Shown here: positions 1-7,520 of the stretch, in pieces
How the letters are laid out: each line of letters opens with the position of its first letter
How positions within the stretch are numbered: the first letter of the stretch is position 1
IMG/VR virus record: IMGVR_UViG_3300027597_000005
Coordinates: 1-57,932 of that record
From: a virus
Direction: 5' to 3' (one strand)
DNA length: 57,932 nt
The notes under the pieces: model-generated
Told to the model about the DNA's origin: nothing
The model's database searches: none
The model's input: the letters and a program-made list of their open reading frames with translations, nothing else
Program-made: the position numbers and the translations under genes

Positions 1-1278
1 GTTCATATTGTAATTAATACGTATGGTTGTATTATTTTGTGTGTCTCTAAAAAACCAATCAACATCAGTATTTGTGTCACCTGAAACAATGTCATTACTG
101 AAACTGGTAAACGCCAATGTATCATTTGTTACCCATGTGTATCCTAATACATTACTTGATATATTTCCATTAGTTGCAGATTTAGATACACGGGTTAATA
201 TTCTTGTATCTAAATCTTTGAAATACAAATTATCTATAGGGTTTGTTGACGAAGGATCAATATTATATGAGTTTGAAATAAATGCTACCTTAGTTCCATC
301 AGGTGAAAATGTAGCATTTTTGGAATAACCATTACCATAAATAGTCTCTAAGCTATTTTCATTCAACGGTATTATTGTATCGTTCGAAAAGTCATAAACG
401 AAATCATCTACTAATCCATTTGTGTCTGAAGTTATAGAAGTTCCGGTGGTTATGCGAAATAACATCTTGGTTCCATCATCAGACCAAGTTAGTGTTTCAG
501 GTGTAACAATACCAAAACCAAGAATTTCTGGCAATTCTTGCACACGTTGTATTGATGTATCCACCATATTTTTTATGACAAATCCCAATTCATATGAATA
601 GAAAGAAACTTTATTTGGAGCAACCGCAATGTTTATACAGCTACCAATAAAATAAGGTGTTATGTTGGTGTCTTCTTTTCTGGAAACGTGAATTATGTTT
701 CCAGAAGAAATGTTTTTCATATAAACTTCATAATGTGAATTTATATTAATACCACTTACTAAATTATTAGAAAGGGTAACAAAAACAACGTTGTCATTAT
801 CATACCATAATGCTTCGTTTCTGTCTATATTATTGCCAAAAACAGAAGATGTGGATGAAACACGGGTAAATGACGTATCAACAAAATCATATACATACCA
901 TCTATTTCCACTTGGATTTTGCGCAGATAAAATCGTATCAGCGGGTATTAAATTTGTTGATGTAGTTAGAAAAAGTATTTTGGAACCATCAGGAGAAAAT
1001 GCCGCATTGTATACCAATTCGTTTAACGTAGTGTTTGGTGGAAGTGGACAACTACCGTTTCCGCTGTTTATCTGAAATAAATCATTTGTTATTAAGTTTT
1101 TACAATATAATTGGTAAGTAGATAGATATGTATCGTTTTGATAGTCATAGTCTTGAACCCAAAAAGCAACTTTAGTGCCATCTGGTGAATAAAACGGATA
1201 CAAACAAGTTGAATGTATAAGAAGACCATTCTCTTGAATTGAAATAATGTTTAGTGTTTTATCCAATAATACTTGCAT
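1..1278 (-). CDS. TolB/WD40-like beta-propeller protein, 3' end outside window
   Basis: The frame is open from an ATG at 1278 to the window edge (426 codons, no stop). A GAGAAGG ribosome site lies just upstream of the start. The translation repeats a PD40/TolB-type blade signature: YSPDGTKVAF, FSPDGSKILF, WSDDGTKMLF and FSPDGTKVAF, each followed by a beta-rich segment. In the PD40 family such repeats build a beta-propeller that usually binds protein or polysaccharide. It is divergent from the tube-like gene at 1319, so a virion or host-surface role is possible, but that is inference. The true length is unknown. Confidence 0.7.
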   Translation of the reverse strand, partial: MQVLLDKTLNIISIQENGLLIHSTCLYPFYSPDGTKVAFWVQDYDYQNDTYLSTYQLYCKNLITNDLFQINSGNGSCPLPPNTTLNELVYNAAFSPDGSKILFLTTSTNLIPADTILSAQNPSGNRWYVYDFVDTSFTRVSSTSSVFGNNIDRNEALWYDNDNVVFVTLSNNLVSGININSHYEVYMKNISSGNIIHVSRKEDTNITPYFIGSCINIAVAPNKVSFYSYELGFVIKNMVDTSIQRVQELPEILGFGIVTPETLTWSDDGTKMLFRITTGTSITSDTNGLVDDFVYDFSNDTIIPLNENSLETIYGNGYSKNATFSPDGTKVAFISNSYNIDPSSTNPIDNLYFKDLDTRILTRVSKSATNGNISSNVLGYTWVTNDTLAFTSFSNDIVSGDTNTDVDWFFRDTQNNTTIRINYNMN

Positions 1279-1318
1279 TTTACCTTCTCATTTTTGTCTA
1301 TTTACAATAGGAGTGTTT

Positions 1319-1807
1319 ATGACAGATTTATACCAAAATTTAAACAAACTTACTAGCAATCGTGCAACCCTAGAGTTTTCAGCATTTCCACATTTGAGTT
1401 TTACATTACAACGTTATCCTTTACCCGGAATAAATCTTGGGGTCGCCCAACAATCTTCGCCTTTATTTGATAAACCGATTTATGGTGACAAATTATATTT
1501 TGGTGACTTATATTTGGAGTTTGCTGTTAGTGAAAACATGCAGAATTGGTATGAGGTATTTAAGTGGATGTGGGGTATAGCCAATCCGTCAGAACATCCT
1601 ATCAGTGCAGAATTCACATATGTTGACGCAGCAATGACAATATACACCAGCCATAATAATCCAATGATGAAGGTTACATTTATGGATGTGGTTCCTGTCT
1701 CTTTGGGTGAACTTGATTTTAGTGAACAAACATCAGAAACTATGGAAATATACAGCATGTTGATATTGAAATATCAACGTTACGAAATAGAGTTTTATGA
1801 CGTTTGA
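1319..1807 (+). CDS. Tail-tube-fold structural protein (gp19/gp54-like)
   Basis: 162 aa. The ATG at 1319 follows AATAGGAG at good spacing; an in-frame ATG at 1247 lacks a ribosome site and would overlap the start of the divergent propeller gene. The pattern PGINLG near the N-terminus, then GDKLYFGDLYLEF, a helix with NWYEVFKWMWG, and a C-terminal block VTFMDVVPVSLGEL is the layout I associate with tube-like minor tail proteins of T4-type phages, related to gp19 and the baseplate tube initiator gp54. It is distinct from the gp19 candidate at 19467-20084. The exact position in the tail is not deducible. Confidence 0.55.
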   Translation: MTDLYQNLNKLTSNRATLEFSAFPHLSFTLQRYPLPGINLGVAQQSSPLFDKPIYGDKLYFGDLYLEFAVSENMQNWYEVFKWMWGIANPSEHPISAEFTYVDAAMTIYTSHNNPMMKVTFMDVVPVSLGELDFSEQTSETMEIYSMLILKYQRYEIEFYDV

Positions 1808-1832
1808 CTTTGTATGTTTTTTATGGTACAAT
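1804..1832 (+). promoter_or_regulatory. Sigma70-type promoter
   Basis: TTGACT at 1804-1809, 17-bp spacer, TACAAT at 1827-1832. The -35 overlaps the stop codon of the tube-like gene and the promoter faces the small gene at 1846 and uvsY at 1963, which fits early expression of the recombination gene. Seen by motif only. Confidence 0.5.
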
Positions 1833-1845
1833 TCGGAGTGAAATT

Positions 1846-1953
1846 ATGAATGATTTATATGCTATTTTGATTGTTGGGATGACAGTGTTAGTTCCGGGTT
1901 TACCATTGTTGGTTAGCTGTTATTATCACTATTATAGTAAATGTTTGAAATGA
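1846..1953 (+). CDS. Small single-pass membrane protein, unknown
   Basis: 35 aa. The ATG at 1846 is preceded by CGGAGTGAAATT, a good ribosome site. Residues about 5-27 are hydrophobic (AILIVGMTVLVPGLPLLV), so the product is probably one membrane span with a short C-terminal tail ending in YYSKCLK. It ends 9 bp before uvsY, suggesting co-transcription. No family is recognised. Confidence 0.5.
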   Translation: MNDLYAILIVGMTVLVPGLPLLVSCYYHYYSKCLK

Positions 1954-1962
1954 AGGATTGAA

Positions 1963-2403
1963 ATGTTATTAGAAGATATAGAAAAGCAATGGGCGGAAGA
2001 CGTTGAAATTAATCCTCTTAAATTGGACTCTGAAAGTCTAAAGATACCAAAACTACATGCTAAGTATTACAAAATACTTGTGCATGAAAAAATGGTTTTG
2101 ATAAAGCTGAAAACAAAACTAGAAGAAAAGGAACATGTTTTAGAACAGTTTTATAATAAAACACTAACGATTGAAGAATTGAATCATTATAATCTTCCTC
2201 TAGTTCAGGATAAAAAAGTAATGCGACAGGACATACCAACTGTTATTGCCAATAGACCTGACGTGATAGAATTAAAAACAAAGGTGGGGGTTCAACACAT
2301 AAAAATTGAATTCCTAGAATCTATTTTAAAAAGCATTCAAGGAAGAAACTGGAATATCAGGGACGCAATTGAGTGGAGAAAGTTTGAAAATGGGTCATAC
2401 TAA
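1963..2403 (+). CDS. uvsY: UvsY-like recombination mediator
   Basis: 146 aa, close to T4 UvsY (137 aa). UvsY loads the UvsX recombinase onto single-stranded DNA covered by gp32. Matching features are the N-terminal MLLEDIEKQWAEDVEI (T4 begins MRLEDLQEELKKDVFI), the conserved Lys/His-rich middle, and the C-terminal segment LKSIQGRNWNIRDAIEWRKFE, which aligns with the T4 end around AIKSRGFAIKHIQDMRAFE. The start follows AAGGATTGAA. It overlaps the next gene by 14 bp. Recombination-dependent replication is also represented by UvsW at 7521; UvsX itself is not in the window. Confidence 0.85.
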   Translation: MLLEDIEKQWAEDVEINPLKLDSESLKIPKLHAKYYKILVHEKMVLIKLKTKLEEKEHVLEQFYNKTLTIEELNHYNLPLVQDKKVMRQDIPTVIANRPDVIELKTKVGVQHIKIEFLESILKSIQGRNWNIRDAIEWRKFENGSY

Positions 2404-2704
2404 TAAGAAGGGCTGCTGTGGTGCATGCCCTTTTGCTTTTACGGATGAATCGGAATACGTACAGGGTCTTGGTTGTCTTCCAGAACCATATGACATTAAG
2501 AAGATGAAGGAAGAAAGTGGGCATAATTGGGCATGTCATGAAGATGAAACTAAGATATGCACCGGATATGTACTTCACGCTAAAAAATATTGGCCACACC
2601 ATGATGTAAAAAGTGGTGGTCTTATATCTTATACCAATTGGCATCAATTTGGCCCAGAAGAAGCCATGAGACTAGCTGGTTTACAAAACAATACACAAGA
2701 ATAA
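2390..2704 (+). CDS. Cys-rich DUF6283-like zinc-binding protein
   Basis: 104 aa. The ATG at 2390 has GGAGAAAG upstream; a TTG seven codons earlier is possible but unnecessary. Cysteines lie in the order CCGAC (9-13), C29, CH (49-50) and C57, with GACPF and a central W-x-CH followed by C-x-G-Y. This resembles the small DUF6283 family (CxxCPW ... FxCH ... CxGW) common in phages and probably zinc binding. Function unknown. It sits translationally coupled behind uvsY. Confidence 0.5.
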   Translation: MGHTNKKGCCGACPFAFTDESEYVQGLGCLPEPYDIKKMKEESGHNWACHEDETKICTGYVLHAKKYWPHHDVKSGGLISYTNWHQFGPEEAMRLAGLQNNTQE

Positions 2705-2733
2705 TTGTATTCAAATATATTTTATTGTATAAT
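2705..2733 (+). promoter_or_regulatory. Sigma70-type promoter
   Basis: TTGTAT at 2705-2710, 17-bp spacer, perfect TATAAT at 2728-2733, immediately after the stop of the preceding gene and 20 bp before the ATG at 2754. Probably an early promoter for the string of small genes 2754-5000. Confidence 0.6.
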
Positions 2734-2753
2734 TTAATTTTTAGGAGAACAAC

Positions 2754-3131
2754 ATGTTCAAATGGTCATTTGATGTTCTTAATTGCAGCCCTAAAAGGGT
2801 ATATGAAGAATACAGTGCATATAAAGTTTTCAATTTTAAACGTTGCTATGAAACAATCGACAGATATGCTACAAAAGACATGTATGTTGAAGTTGGTATA
2901 CTCGAAGATTGGCATTCTACCAGTGATATATTGGTTGAAAATGGCGTGTTAAATGAAAATGTAGATTTTCAACAATGGTCTACACGTGGGACGCCAGCAA
3001 TGAAAATTAATGGTTCTGTTGTACCATGTTTTATATATTCTAACGGTACTGCGTATAATAGAAATTATTCATATTGGAAAGCTGCCGCTAAAGTTAGATT
3101 GGAAATGTTAGACCGAAAGGTGTTTGAATGA
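2754..3131 (+). CDS. Hypothetical protein
   Basis: 125 aa; TTAGGAGAACAAC gives a strong ribosome site. The sequence is aromatic-rich, with FKWSFDVLNCSPKRVYEEY at the N-terminus and a central WSTRGTPAMKINGS. No family or membrane segment recognised. It is coupled to the next gene by an ATGA overlap and is probably first in the operon driven by the promoter at 2705-2733. Confidence 0.7.
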   Translation: MFKWSFDVLNCSPKRVYEEYSAYKVFNFKRCYETIDRYATKDMYVEVGILEDWHSTSDILVENGVLNENVDFQQWSTRGTPAMKINGSVVPCFIYSNGTAYNRNYSYWKAAAKVRLEMLDRKVFE

Positions 3132-3535
3132 AGGTTATTAAGAAGTACACACAAGAAAATATTGAAGACTTGTTTTTACGAGCATGTAAGAGCAAATATA
3201 GCATGCATAAAGTTGAAATGGTCTATCGTCGTTTTTACTCAAGGCAACCAATTCGTTATAAGATGTTGGCAAATATACTGTCACGATTGATAGACAACCG
3301 TTTGACCATCACGATTGATCGTCTTGAACTTATAGATGACATTCGACCGCATAAAATCAGCTTGAAGCAAGATAACCGTGAAGTAAGTGATGAAAGCTAT
3401 TATGAGCAAGTATGTTTATTTTTCGTTAATAAGATAACATTGGCTGAAATACATCAAGTGAAGGATTATAAAATACCCGCATATTGGAGAAATTATGAAA
3501 AATACGAAGCTTTGTTATCCATTAAAAGTAATTAA
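3128..3535 (+). CDS. Hypothetical basic protein
   Basis: 135 aa, starts within the ATGA overlap with the preceding gene, ribosome site AAAGGTG. Strongly basic N-terminal half with many Arg, Lys and Tyr (VEMVYRRFYSRQPIRYK), which could suit nucleic-acid binding, but no domain is recognised. Its last 41 bp overlap the kinase-like gene at 3495. Confidence 0.65.
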   Translation: MKVIKKYTQENIEDLFLRACKSKYSMHKVEMVYRRFYSRQPIRYKMLANILSRLIDNRLTITIDRLELIDDIRPHKISLKQDNREVSDESYYEQVCLFFVNKITLAEIHQVKDYKIPAYWRNYEKYEALLSIKSN

Positions 3536-4043
3536 TCTTTGGGGCGGCCCCGGATCGGGAAAATCTACTACAGCAGCAGGTCTTTTTCATTTAATGAAAA
3601 AGAAACATTATGATGTTGAGTTGATTACAGAATATGCAAAAGACATGGTTTGGGAAAGACAACACCCTGACCATTTCACGAATCAAGTTTATATTTCCGC
3701 AACCCAGAATAATAAACAACTGAACTTGGTTTCACATAATGTTGAATATTGTATTACTGATAGTCCAGTATTAATGTCTGCTTTGTATAGACCAAAAAAC
3801 TATTACAAGAACTTTCTCCCTTTGTTGTTGGAAATGCACCATTCATACCAAAATATCAACTTTTTCTTACAACGTGATTTTGAATATGTTGAAAAAGGAA
3901 GAAACAAAACCGAAAAACAAGCACAGAAACTTTCAAATAAAATTTTAAAGTTTTTGGATAAACACAACATAGAGTATCATATCATCAAAACAGATTATGA
4001 TACATCCAATAAAATATTTGAGATTATTAATGCAAAAAATTGA
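3495..4043 (+). CDS. P-loop ATPase/kinase-like protein (AAA_28/NadR-like)
   Basis: 182 aa; ribosome site GGAGAAATT before the ATG at 3495. Walker A is GGPGSGKSTT at about residues 17-26 after a predicted beta strand. It continues ELITEYAKDMVWE, a typical second strand plus acidic loop of NadR/AAA_28 P-loop kinases, and has TDSPVLMSALY as a Walker-B-like element and a lid-like basic stretch FEYVEKGRNKTEKQA. Families with this layout phosphorylate small substrates such as nucleosides; substrate unknown. Lies in the early string 2754-5000. Confidence 0.65.
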   Translation: MKNTKLCYPLKVINLWGGPGSGKSTTAAGLFHLMKKKHYDVELITEYAKDMVWERQHPDHFTNQVYISATQNNKQLNLVSHNVEYCITDSPVLMSALYRPKNYYKNFLPLLLEMHHSYQNINFFLQRDFEYVEKGRNKTEKQAQKLSNKILKFLDKHNIEYHIIKTDYDTSNKIFEIINAKN

Positions 4044-4365
4044 TTGCTGGGAAATATGTGGTATACTAAACAGTGGAAGTCCTCATGAGGACTTCTATAC
4101 ATGTATCCCGTCAAAAGCAAATCATTTACACATCAATGGTACAATTATTGATGGAGACAATGAAATTATTCATTTAATTGGTACAATTTTTGAATTGATA
4201 GAAACAGAAAACAACCACATAATCCGTGTAGATAACGACGAAAAATATATTTTGGGCGATGTTAGTGATCGTTATGAATATGAACTTGGTTATGCGAATG
4301 GCGGAATTTTAAAAGAACTTATAGAAGTTTGTAAAAAGAAAGGTATGTATAAATGCAAATTATAA
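4030..4365 (+). CDS. Hypothetical protein
   Basis: 111 aa. The ATG at 4030 lies inside the end of the preceding gene, with GAGATTATTA upstream; an in-frame ATG at 3997 is less well placed. Beta-rich acidic protein with HLHINGTIIDGDNEIIHLIG. No family recognised. Its end overlaps the following gene by 13 bp, indicating translational coupling. Confidence 0.6.
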   Translation: MQKIDCWEICGILNSGSPHEDFYTCIPSKANHLHINGTIIDGDNEIIHLIGTIFELIETENNHIIRVDNDEKYILGDVSDRYEYELGYANGGILKELIEVCKKKGMYKCKL

Positions 4366-5000
4366 ATGATTGGGTGTTATTTGAACAAACCATGCCATAT
4401 GAGCTTGTGGCACCAACGCAAATACCGTTTCGTGTTTATGGTAAAATAAGTTCATATTGGGATGTTCCTGTGTCATTTAAACAAAAACCTATTGACTTTG
4501 TTGAAGAAGGTGAAATAATGACAACCACTATTGTAAAAATTCTTTATGAAAACGGCAATGCTTTTTTTGTTACTAATGATGGTTATTATTTCGTCATTGG
4601 GAAAGTTAATAAAGAATATAATAAGAAGTATCACTCTGCATATATTACACTTTTCGACAAAATGCAGGAAGCAGGATTATGTGAACATGTATGGACGGTG
4701 CCGGAAACCTTGTGGGATAAAAAGTTTGCAGAAAGCGTAACATTATCTCTTATGTGGTATGATGGATATATTTCATTTTTATCGGAAAGTGATGGAAAGC
4801 ACTATTACTTTAATCTATGCGATGCGGAACCTGCGGGAAATGAACAATATTATCGTGTTTATAAAGGATTTGAAGTATCAGAAGATTTAATTAAAAAAAT
4901 TAAATTAATGTATTCTTCACCAAATGAAAACTTACTAGGTGACGTTGAAAAATTAATACATGAAAATGGCATGAAGGTGGTTACATATACAAAATGGTGA
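4353..5000 (+). CDS. Hypothetical protein
   Basis: 215 aa, overlapping the previous gene by 13 bp. Contains alternating Tyr/Phe-rich beta segments (GNAFFVTNDGYYFVIGKV, GYISFLSESDGKHYYF). No domain recognised, no signal peptide. It is the last + strand gene before the convergent RuvC gene, with a shared hairpin at 4994-5015. Confidence 0.65.
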   Translation: MQIINDWVLFEQTMPYELVAPTQIPFRVYGKISSYWDVPVSFKQKPIDFVEEGEIMTTTIVKILYENGNAFFVTNDGYYFVIGKVNKEYNKKYHSAYITLFDKMQEAGLCEHVWTVPETLWDKKFAESVTLSLMWYDGYISFLSESDGKHYYFNLCDAEPAGNEQYYRVYKGFEVSEDLIKKIKLMYSSPNENLLGDVEKLIHENGMKVVTYTKW

Positions 5001-5015
5001 AACTTATTTCACCAT
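4994..5015. terminator. Hairpin between convergent genes
   Basis: Perfect 9-bp stem (ATGGTGAAA / TTTCACCAT) with a CTTA loop, spanning the ends of both convergent genes. No long T-run on either side, so termination may be weak or factor assisted. Confidence 0.45.
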
Positions 5016-5564
5016 GTATTGTTGATTATTCATACACCATATAGCATAAGCATCTACCATATCCGATACAGGGTTCCCTACATCATTTGGTTCTGATGGG
5101 TCGCCTATAGCCATATGAATATCATATGGACAAATCTTTTTAAATGAAAGAAACATCATACCTTTGTTAGAATTACCGCTTCCTGTAAAATATTTTTTTA
5201 TCTGGGTTGGTGCCAATACATCATAAGGTATGTCATTTTTATACATCTTATATTTCAATACTTCTGTATTTTCAGCAATTTGAAATACTTGACCGGCAGA
5301 ACTGCCATATGCATATCCCTCCATCATAACATGATCAACTTTTTCAGTTTTAAGTATTTCCATGAATAGTTCTGAAAGACGATCATATCTTTCCTGATCT
5401 GTTTTCCACAACGGATATGTCAACAAAGTTATTTGTGATTTATTTGAATAATGTCTTTTTTTAGTTGCAAATGAATAAAATTTAAGGTCATCAAAAGACG
5501 ACCCTACCTTTCCAATAACTAAAGCTGGACATGTTATAGAATAATCTATACCAGCTAAAATCAT
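5004..5564 (-). CDS. RuvC-like Holliday junction resolvase
   Basis: 186 aa, RNase H fold. Candidate catalytic acids are D7 (LAGIDYS), E82 (VMMEGYAYG), D168 and D171 (VSDMVDAYAIW), the D-E-D-D pattern of RuvC enzymes; the GSGNSNKGMM segment matches the conserved Lys-containing region. RuvC-type enzymes cut four-way junctions; in T4 this job is done by the unrelated gp49. The start follows GGGGAATAAA. It is the last gene of a - strand unit with the genes at 5566 and 6048. Confidence 0.8.
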   Translation of the reverse strand: MILAGIDYSITCPALVIGKVGSSFDDLKFYSFATKKRHYSNKSQITLLTYPLWKTDQERYDRLSELFMEILKTEKVDHVMMEGYAYGSSAGQVFQIAENTEVLKYKMYKNDIPYDVLAPTQIKKYFTGSGNSNKGMMFLSFKKICPYDIHMAIGDPSEPNDVGNPVSDMVDAYAIWCMNNQQYMVK

Positions 5565-5565
5565 T

Positions 5566-6048
5566 TTATTCCCCTGTGTTATTTAAATTATGTAACAAGT
5601 TAGTATGACGTTGTTGTTCTGCCTCACCTTTAACTTGATGTCTAATTGCAGATGCTAGGTTTCCATTGGTCGCATGTTGTTTCGCCATAGAAAAATGGTA
5701 CTGAGCTAGATGGTGACTTACTTCTGCGTGTGCATTGTTAATTATATTCTGGTGCCTTAGCTGTTTTTCAGTGTCACCGTTTTCATGATGAAAACGCACC
5801 ATGTCTTTACTATGGTTTATAATATGACCGTACATCTTTGCAGCAGCTATATGATGTTCTGGGCTTCCCACGGGATGACTGTCCATTTCAACTTTACTAG
5901 CATGCATATTGCGCATATCATTGAAATCTTCATCCAACCCCTGTGCAAAAAACTTGTATGAGCTTCTTTCTAAAGGGTTTAAGTTTATTTCATTTTCAAT
6001 ATCATTAAAATCGACATTATCAGGTTTAACTACGTTAGTTTCCATCAT
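5566..6048 (-). CDS. Hypothetical His-rich helical protein
   Basis: 160 aa (159 if the second of the two tandem ATGs is used). The start overlaps the stop of the zinc-ribbon gene as TAATGATG. The protein is helical, with many His and Gln residues (AEVSHHLAQYHFSMAKQHA), without a recognised domain. Composition resembles the other His-rich accessory proteins at 9434 and 36750, which may be virion proteins, but this N-terminus lacks the leader seen in those. Confidence 0.65.
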   Translation of the reverse strand: MMETNVVKPDNVDFNDIENEINLNPLERSSYKFFAQGLDEDFNDMRNMHASKVEMDSHPVGSPEHHIAAAKMYGHIINHSKDMVRFHHENGDTEKQLRHQNIINNAHAEVSHHLAQYHFSMAKQHATNGNLASAIRHQVKGEAEQQRHTNLLHNLNNTGE

Positions 6049-6191
6049 TAGTCCTCAATCTCTATATCCAATTCTTCTCCGCAATACGGACAATAGTGTA
6101 TGTTGTAATCGGAATGTAATTCCTTTATTTTAAATTCTGATTCGCAAGATATGCAAATTATTTCCACGTTTTTTTCTCCGATAAAGTCCAT
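6048..6191 (-). CDS. Small zinc-ribbon protein
   Basis: 47 aa. GGAGATATAA precedes the ATG at 6191. Two CxxC knuckles, CISC and CPYC, about 20 residues apart, form a rubredoxin-like zinc ribbon; the tail is acidic (GEELDIEIED). Possible roles include binding a host or phage polymerase, but this is only suggested by size and fold. Translationally coupled to the downstream gene. Confidence 0.7.
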   Translation of the reverse strand: MDFIGEKNVEIICISCESEFKIKELHSDYNIHYCPYCGEELDIEIED

Positions 6192-6211
6192 TTATATCTC
6201 CATAATAAAAA

Positions 6212-6230
6212 AGAAGATATTATATCTTCT
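6212..6230. promoter_or_regulatory. Near-perfect palindrome upstream of zinc-ribbon gene
   Basis: AGAAGATAT-T-ATATCTTCT, 9-bp arms around one base. On the - strand it contains TATAAT about 28 bp upstream of the ATG at 6191, but no -35 is evident at 17 bp. Candidate operator or promoter element. Confidence 0.35.
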
Positions 6231-6246
6231 ATATACAAAATAAAAT

Positions 6247-6276
6247 AAAAAGCCAATGTTTTAGCATTGGCTTTTT
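6247..6276 (-). terminator. Rho-independent terminator after phoH
   Basis: Stem AGCCAATG / CATTGGCT (extended by A/T pairs) with a 6-nt loop and a T-run on the - strand, just downstream of the phoH stop at 6280. Confidence 0.8.
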
Positions 6277-6279
6277 TGT

Positions 6280-7113
6280 TTACACACGTTTTACTAATTC
6301 AGGGTTTGTATCGTATTGTTTTTCAATGGCTCTTACCCATGCCCCGCAAAGACCAGAACGAACAATATCATCAGAATCAAACTCGGCGATGCCAGTCAAT
6401 TCACCCAATGATTTATATTTGTTAACCATACGCAAGGCCCATTCAAGACCATTTGATGTTCCAATATCTGATTGACGTATATCACCATCTATAACAACTT
6501 TTGAGTTTTCACCAGTACGTGTTACAAATGCAGTCATTTCTTTAACAGTAGTGTTTTGTGCTTCTGTTAAAAGAATCAATGAATTGTTCAATGATCTACC
6601 ACGAATAACTTCAAAAGGAACAATTTCTATATCACCATTTTTCAAGGCGATGCCGTATGCTTCTGGCCCCATATGCATTTTTAAAATATTAATTGTTTCA
6701 GCCAACCACACACTCATTTTTTCTTCTAATGTTCCGGGGAAGAAACCAATTGACGTTTCAACAGCAACAGTGGGTCTTGTTATAATTATTTTATCATAAT
6801 TACCCTTGATAAACTCATGCGCAGCAAAAGTTGTTGTCACATAAGTTTTACCAGTACCAGCAGGCCCATAAACCAATACTTGATCGTAGGTTTCTAATGC
6901 GTGTATCAAATTATATTGTGCTTCTGTTTTCGCTTGCAATGGTTTCAAGCTTGATATTTTATTTTGGTGGTGGCGCTCGGCCTTTTGGTGGGTGGGTTGT
7001 TCTTGAACAGCGGTTTTACGTTGTTTACGCTCTAACCTTGCAAGTTGGCGAGGGGTTAGATAATCGCTGATATCACTTATGTTTTCTTCTGTTATCACAC
7101 GCTTGTTACGCAT
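6280..7113 (-). CDS. phoH: PhoH-like ATPase
   Basis: 277 aa. PhoH family P-loop ATPase: Walker A GPAGTGKT at 83-90, ITRP at 111-114, GFFPGTLEEKM at 123-133, and LILLTEAQN at 179-187 where most PhoH proteins have DEAQN, so the usual Asp is Thr here. The DGDIRQSDI sensor-like motif follows. The basic N-terminal 60 residues are a family-atypical extension rich in Arg/Lys/Gln/His. PhoH proteins are widespread in phages; their role (RNA or nucleotide metabolism) is unsettled. Monocistronic, closed by the terminator at 6247-6276. Confidence 0.85.
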   Translation of the reverse strand: MRNKRVITEENISDISDYLTPRQLARLERKQRKTAVQEQPTHQKAERHHQNKISSLKPLQAKTEAQYNLIHALETYDQVLVYGPAGTGKTYVTTTFAAHEFIKGNYDKIIITRPTVAVETSIGFFPGTLEEKMSVWLAETINILKMHMGPEAYGIALKNGDIEIVPFEVIRGRSLNNSLILLTEAQNTTVKEMTAFVTRTGENSKVVIDGDIRQSDIGTSNGLEWALRMVNKYKSLGELTGIAEFDSDDIVRSGLCGAWVRAIEKQYDTNPELVKRV

Positions 7114-7158
7114 AATGCATTCCTTTGTTAATGGTTAATATAAAACTCTACTCTCCAA

Positions 7159-7416
7159 TTATTTTCTAAATTGGAATTGTTGTGTTTGGTTCAATGTACT
7201 TGCCAATTGCGAGGCCATACTCATAAGTCTTCTGGAAGTTTGAACGTCTCCTTTTAATAGATATACGTTTGACAATGATTTGAGATGAAGATATAGACTT
7301 TGATAGCTGGTTTGAATGATTTGTTGAAAATCATCTTGTGTATTGATATTGCGAATGTCGGTCATGACCGTTTCTGAAAGAGTTTTAATTCCTAAAAAGT
7401 CGTTATAACTTATCAT
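7159..7416 (-). CDS. Hypothetical small helical protein
   Basis: 85 aa from the ATG at 7416, preceded by ACACGGGGATTTT. An upstream in-frame ATG at 7440 has no ribosome site. Helical, Gln/Ser/Leu-rich, ending QTQQFQFRK. No family recognised. Divergent from uvsW. Confidence 0.55.
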   Translation of the reverse strand: MISYNDFLGIKTLSETVMTDIRNINTQDDFQQIIQTSYQSLYLHLKSLSNVYLLKGDVQTSRRLMSMASQLASTLNQTQQFQFRK

Positions 7417-7452
7417 AAAATCCCCGTGTAAAAAGTTCATGTAGATATATGT

Positions 7453-7482
7453 GTAACGTCTACATGTTTTTATTTACGTTAC
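7453..7482. promoter_or_regulatory. Inverted repeat between divergent genes
   Basis: GTAACGT at 7453-7459 and ACGTTAC at 7476-7482, separated by 16 bp, in the roughly 100-bp divergent region before uvsW. Spacing fits a two-turn operator; no regulator is identified. Confidence 0.35.
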
Positions 7483-7520
7483 CAACAAATATATTTTCAC
7501 ACATAAAGGAACAGAATTGA

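Noticed and set aside
23-1075. + strand frames at 23-328 and 791-1075
   Set aside because: The - strand reads through as a repeated SPDGTK propeller protein, so these are antisense shadows.
1247-1318. Longer start for the tube-like protein
   Set aside because: No ribosome site; it would overlap the divergent gene start, and the ATG at 1319 has a good site.
2638-2952. 104-codon frame overlapping two better genes
   Set aside because: Overlaps the DUF6283-like gene and the gene at 2754, which have proper ribosome sites.
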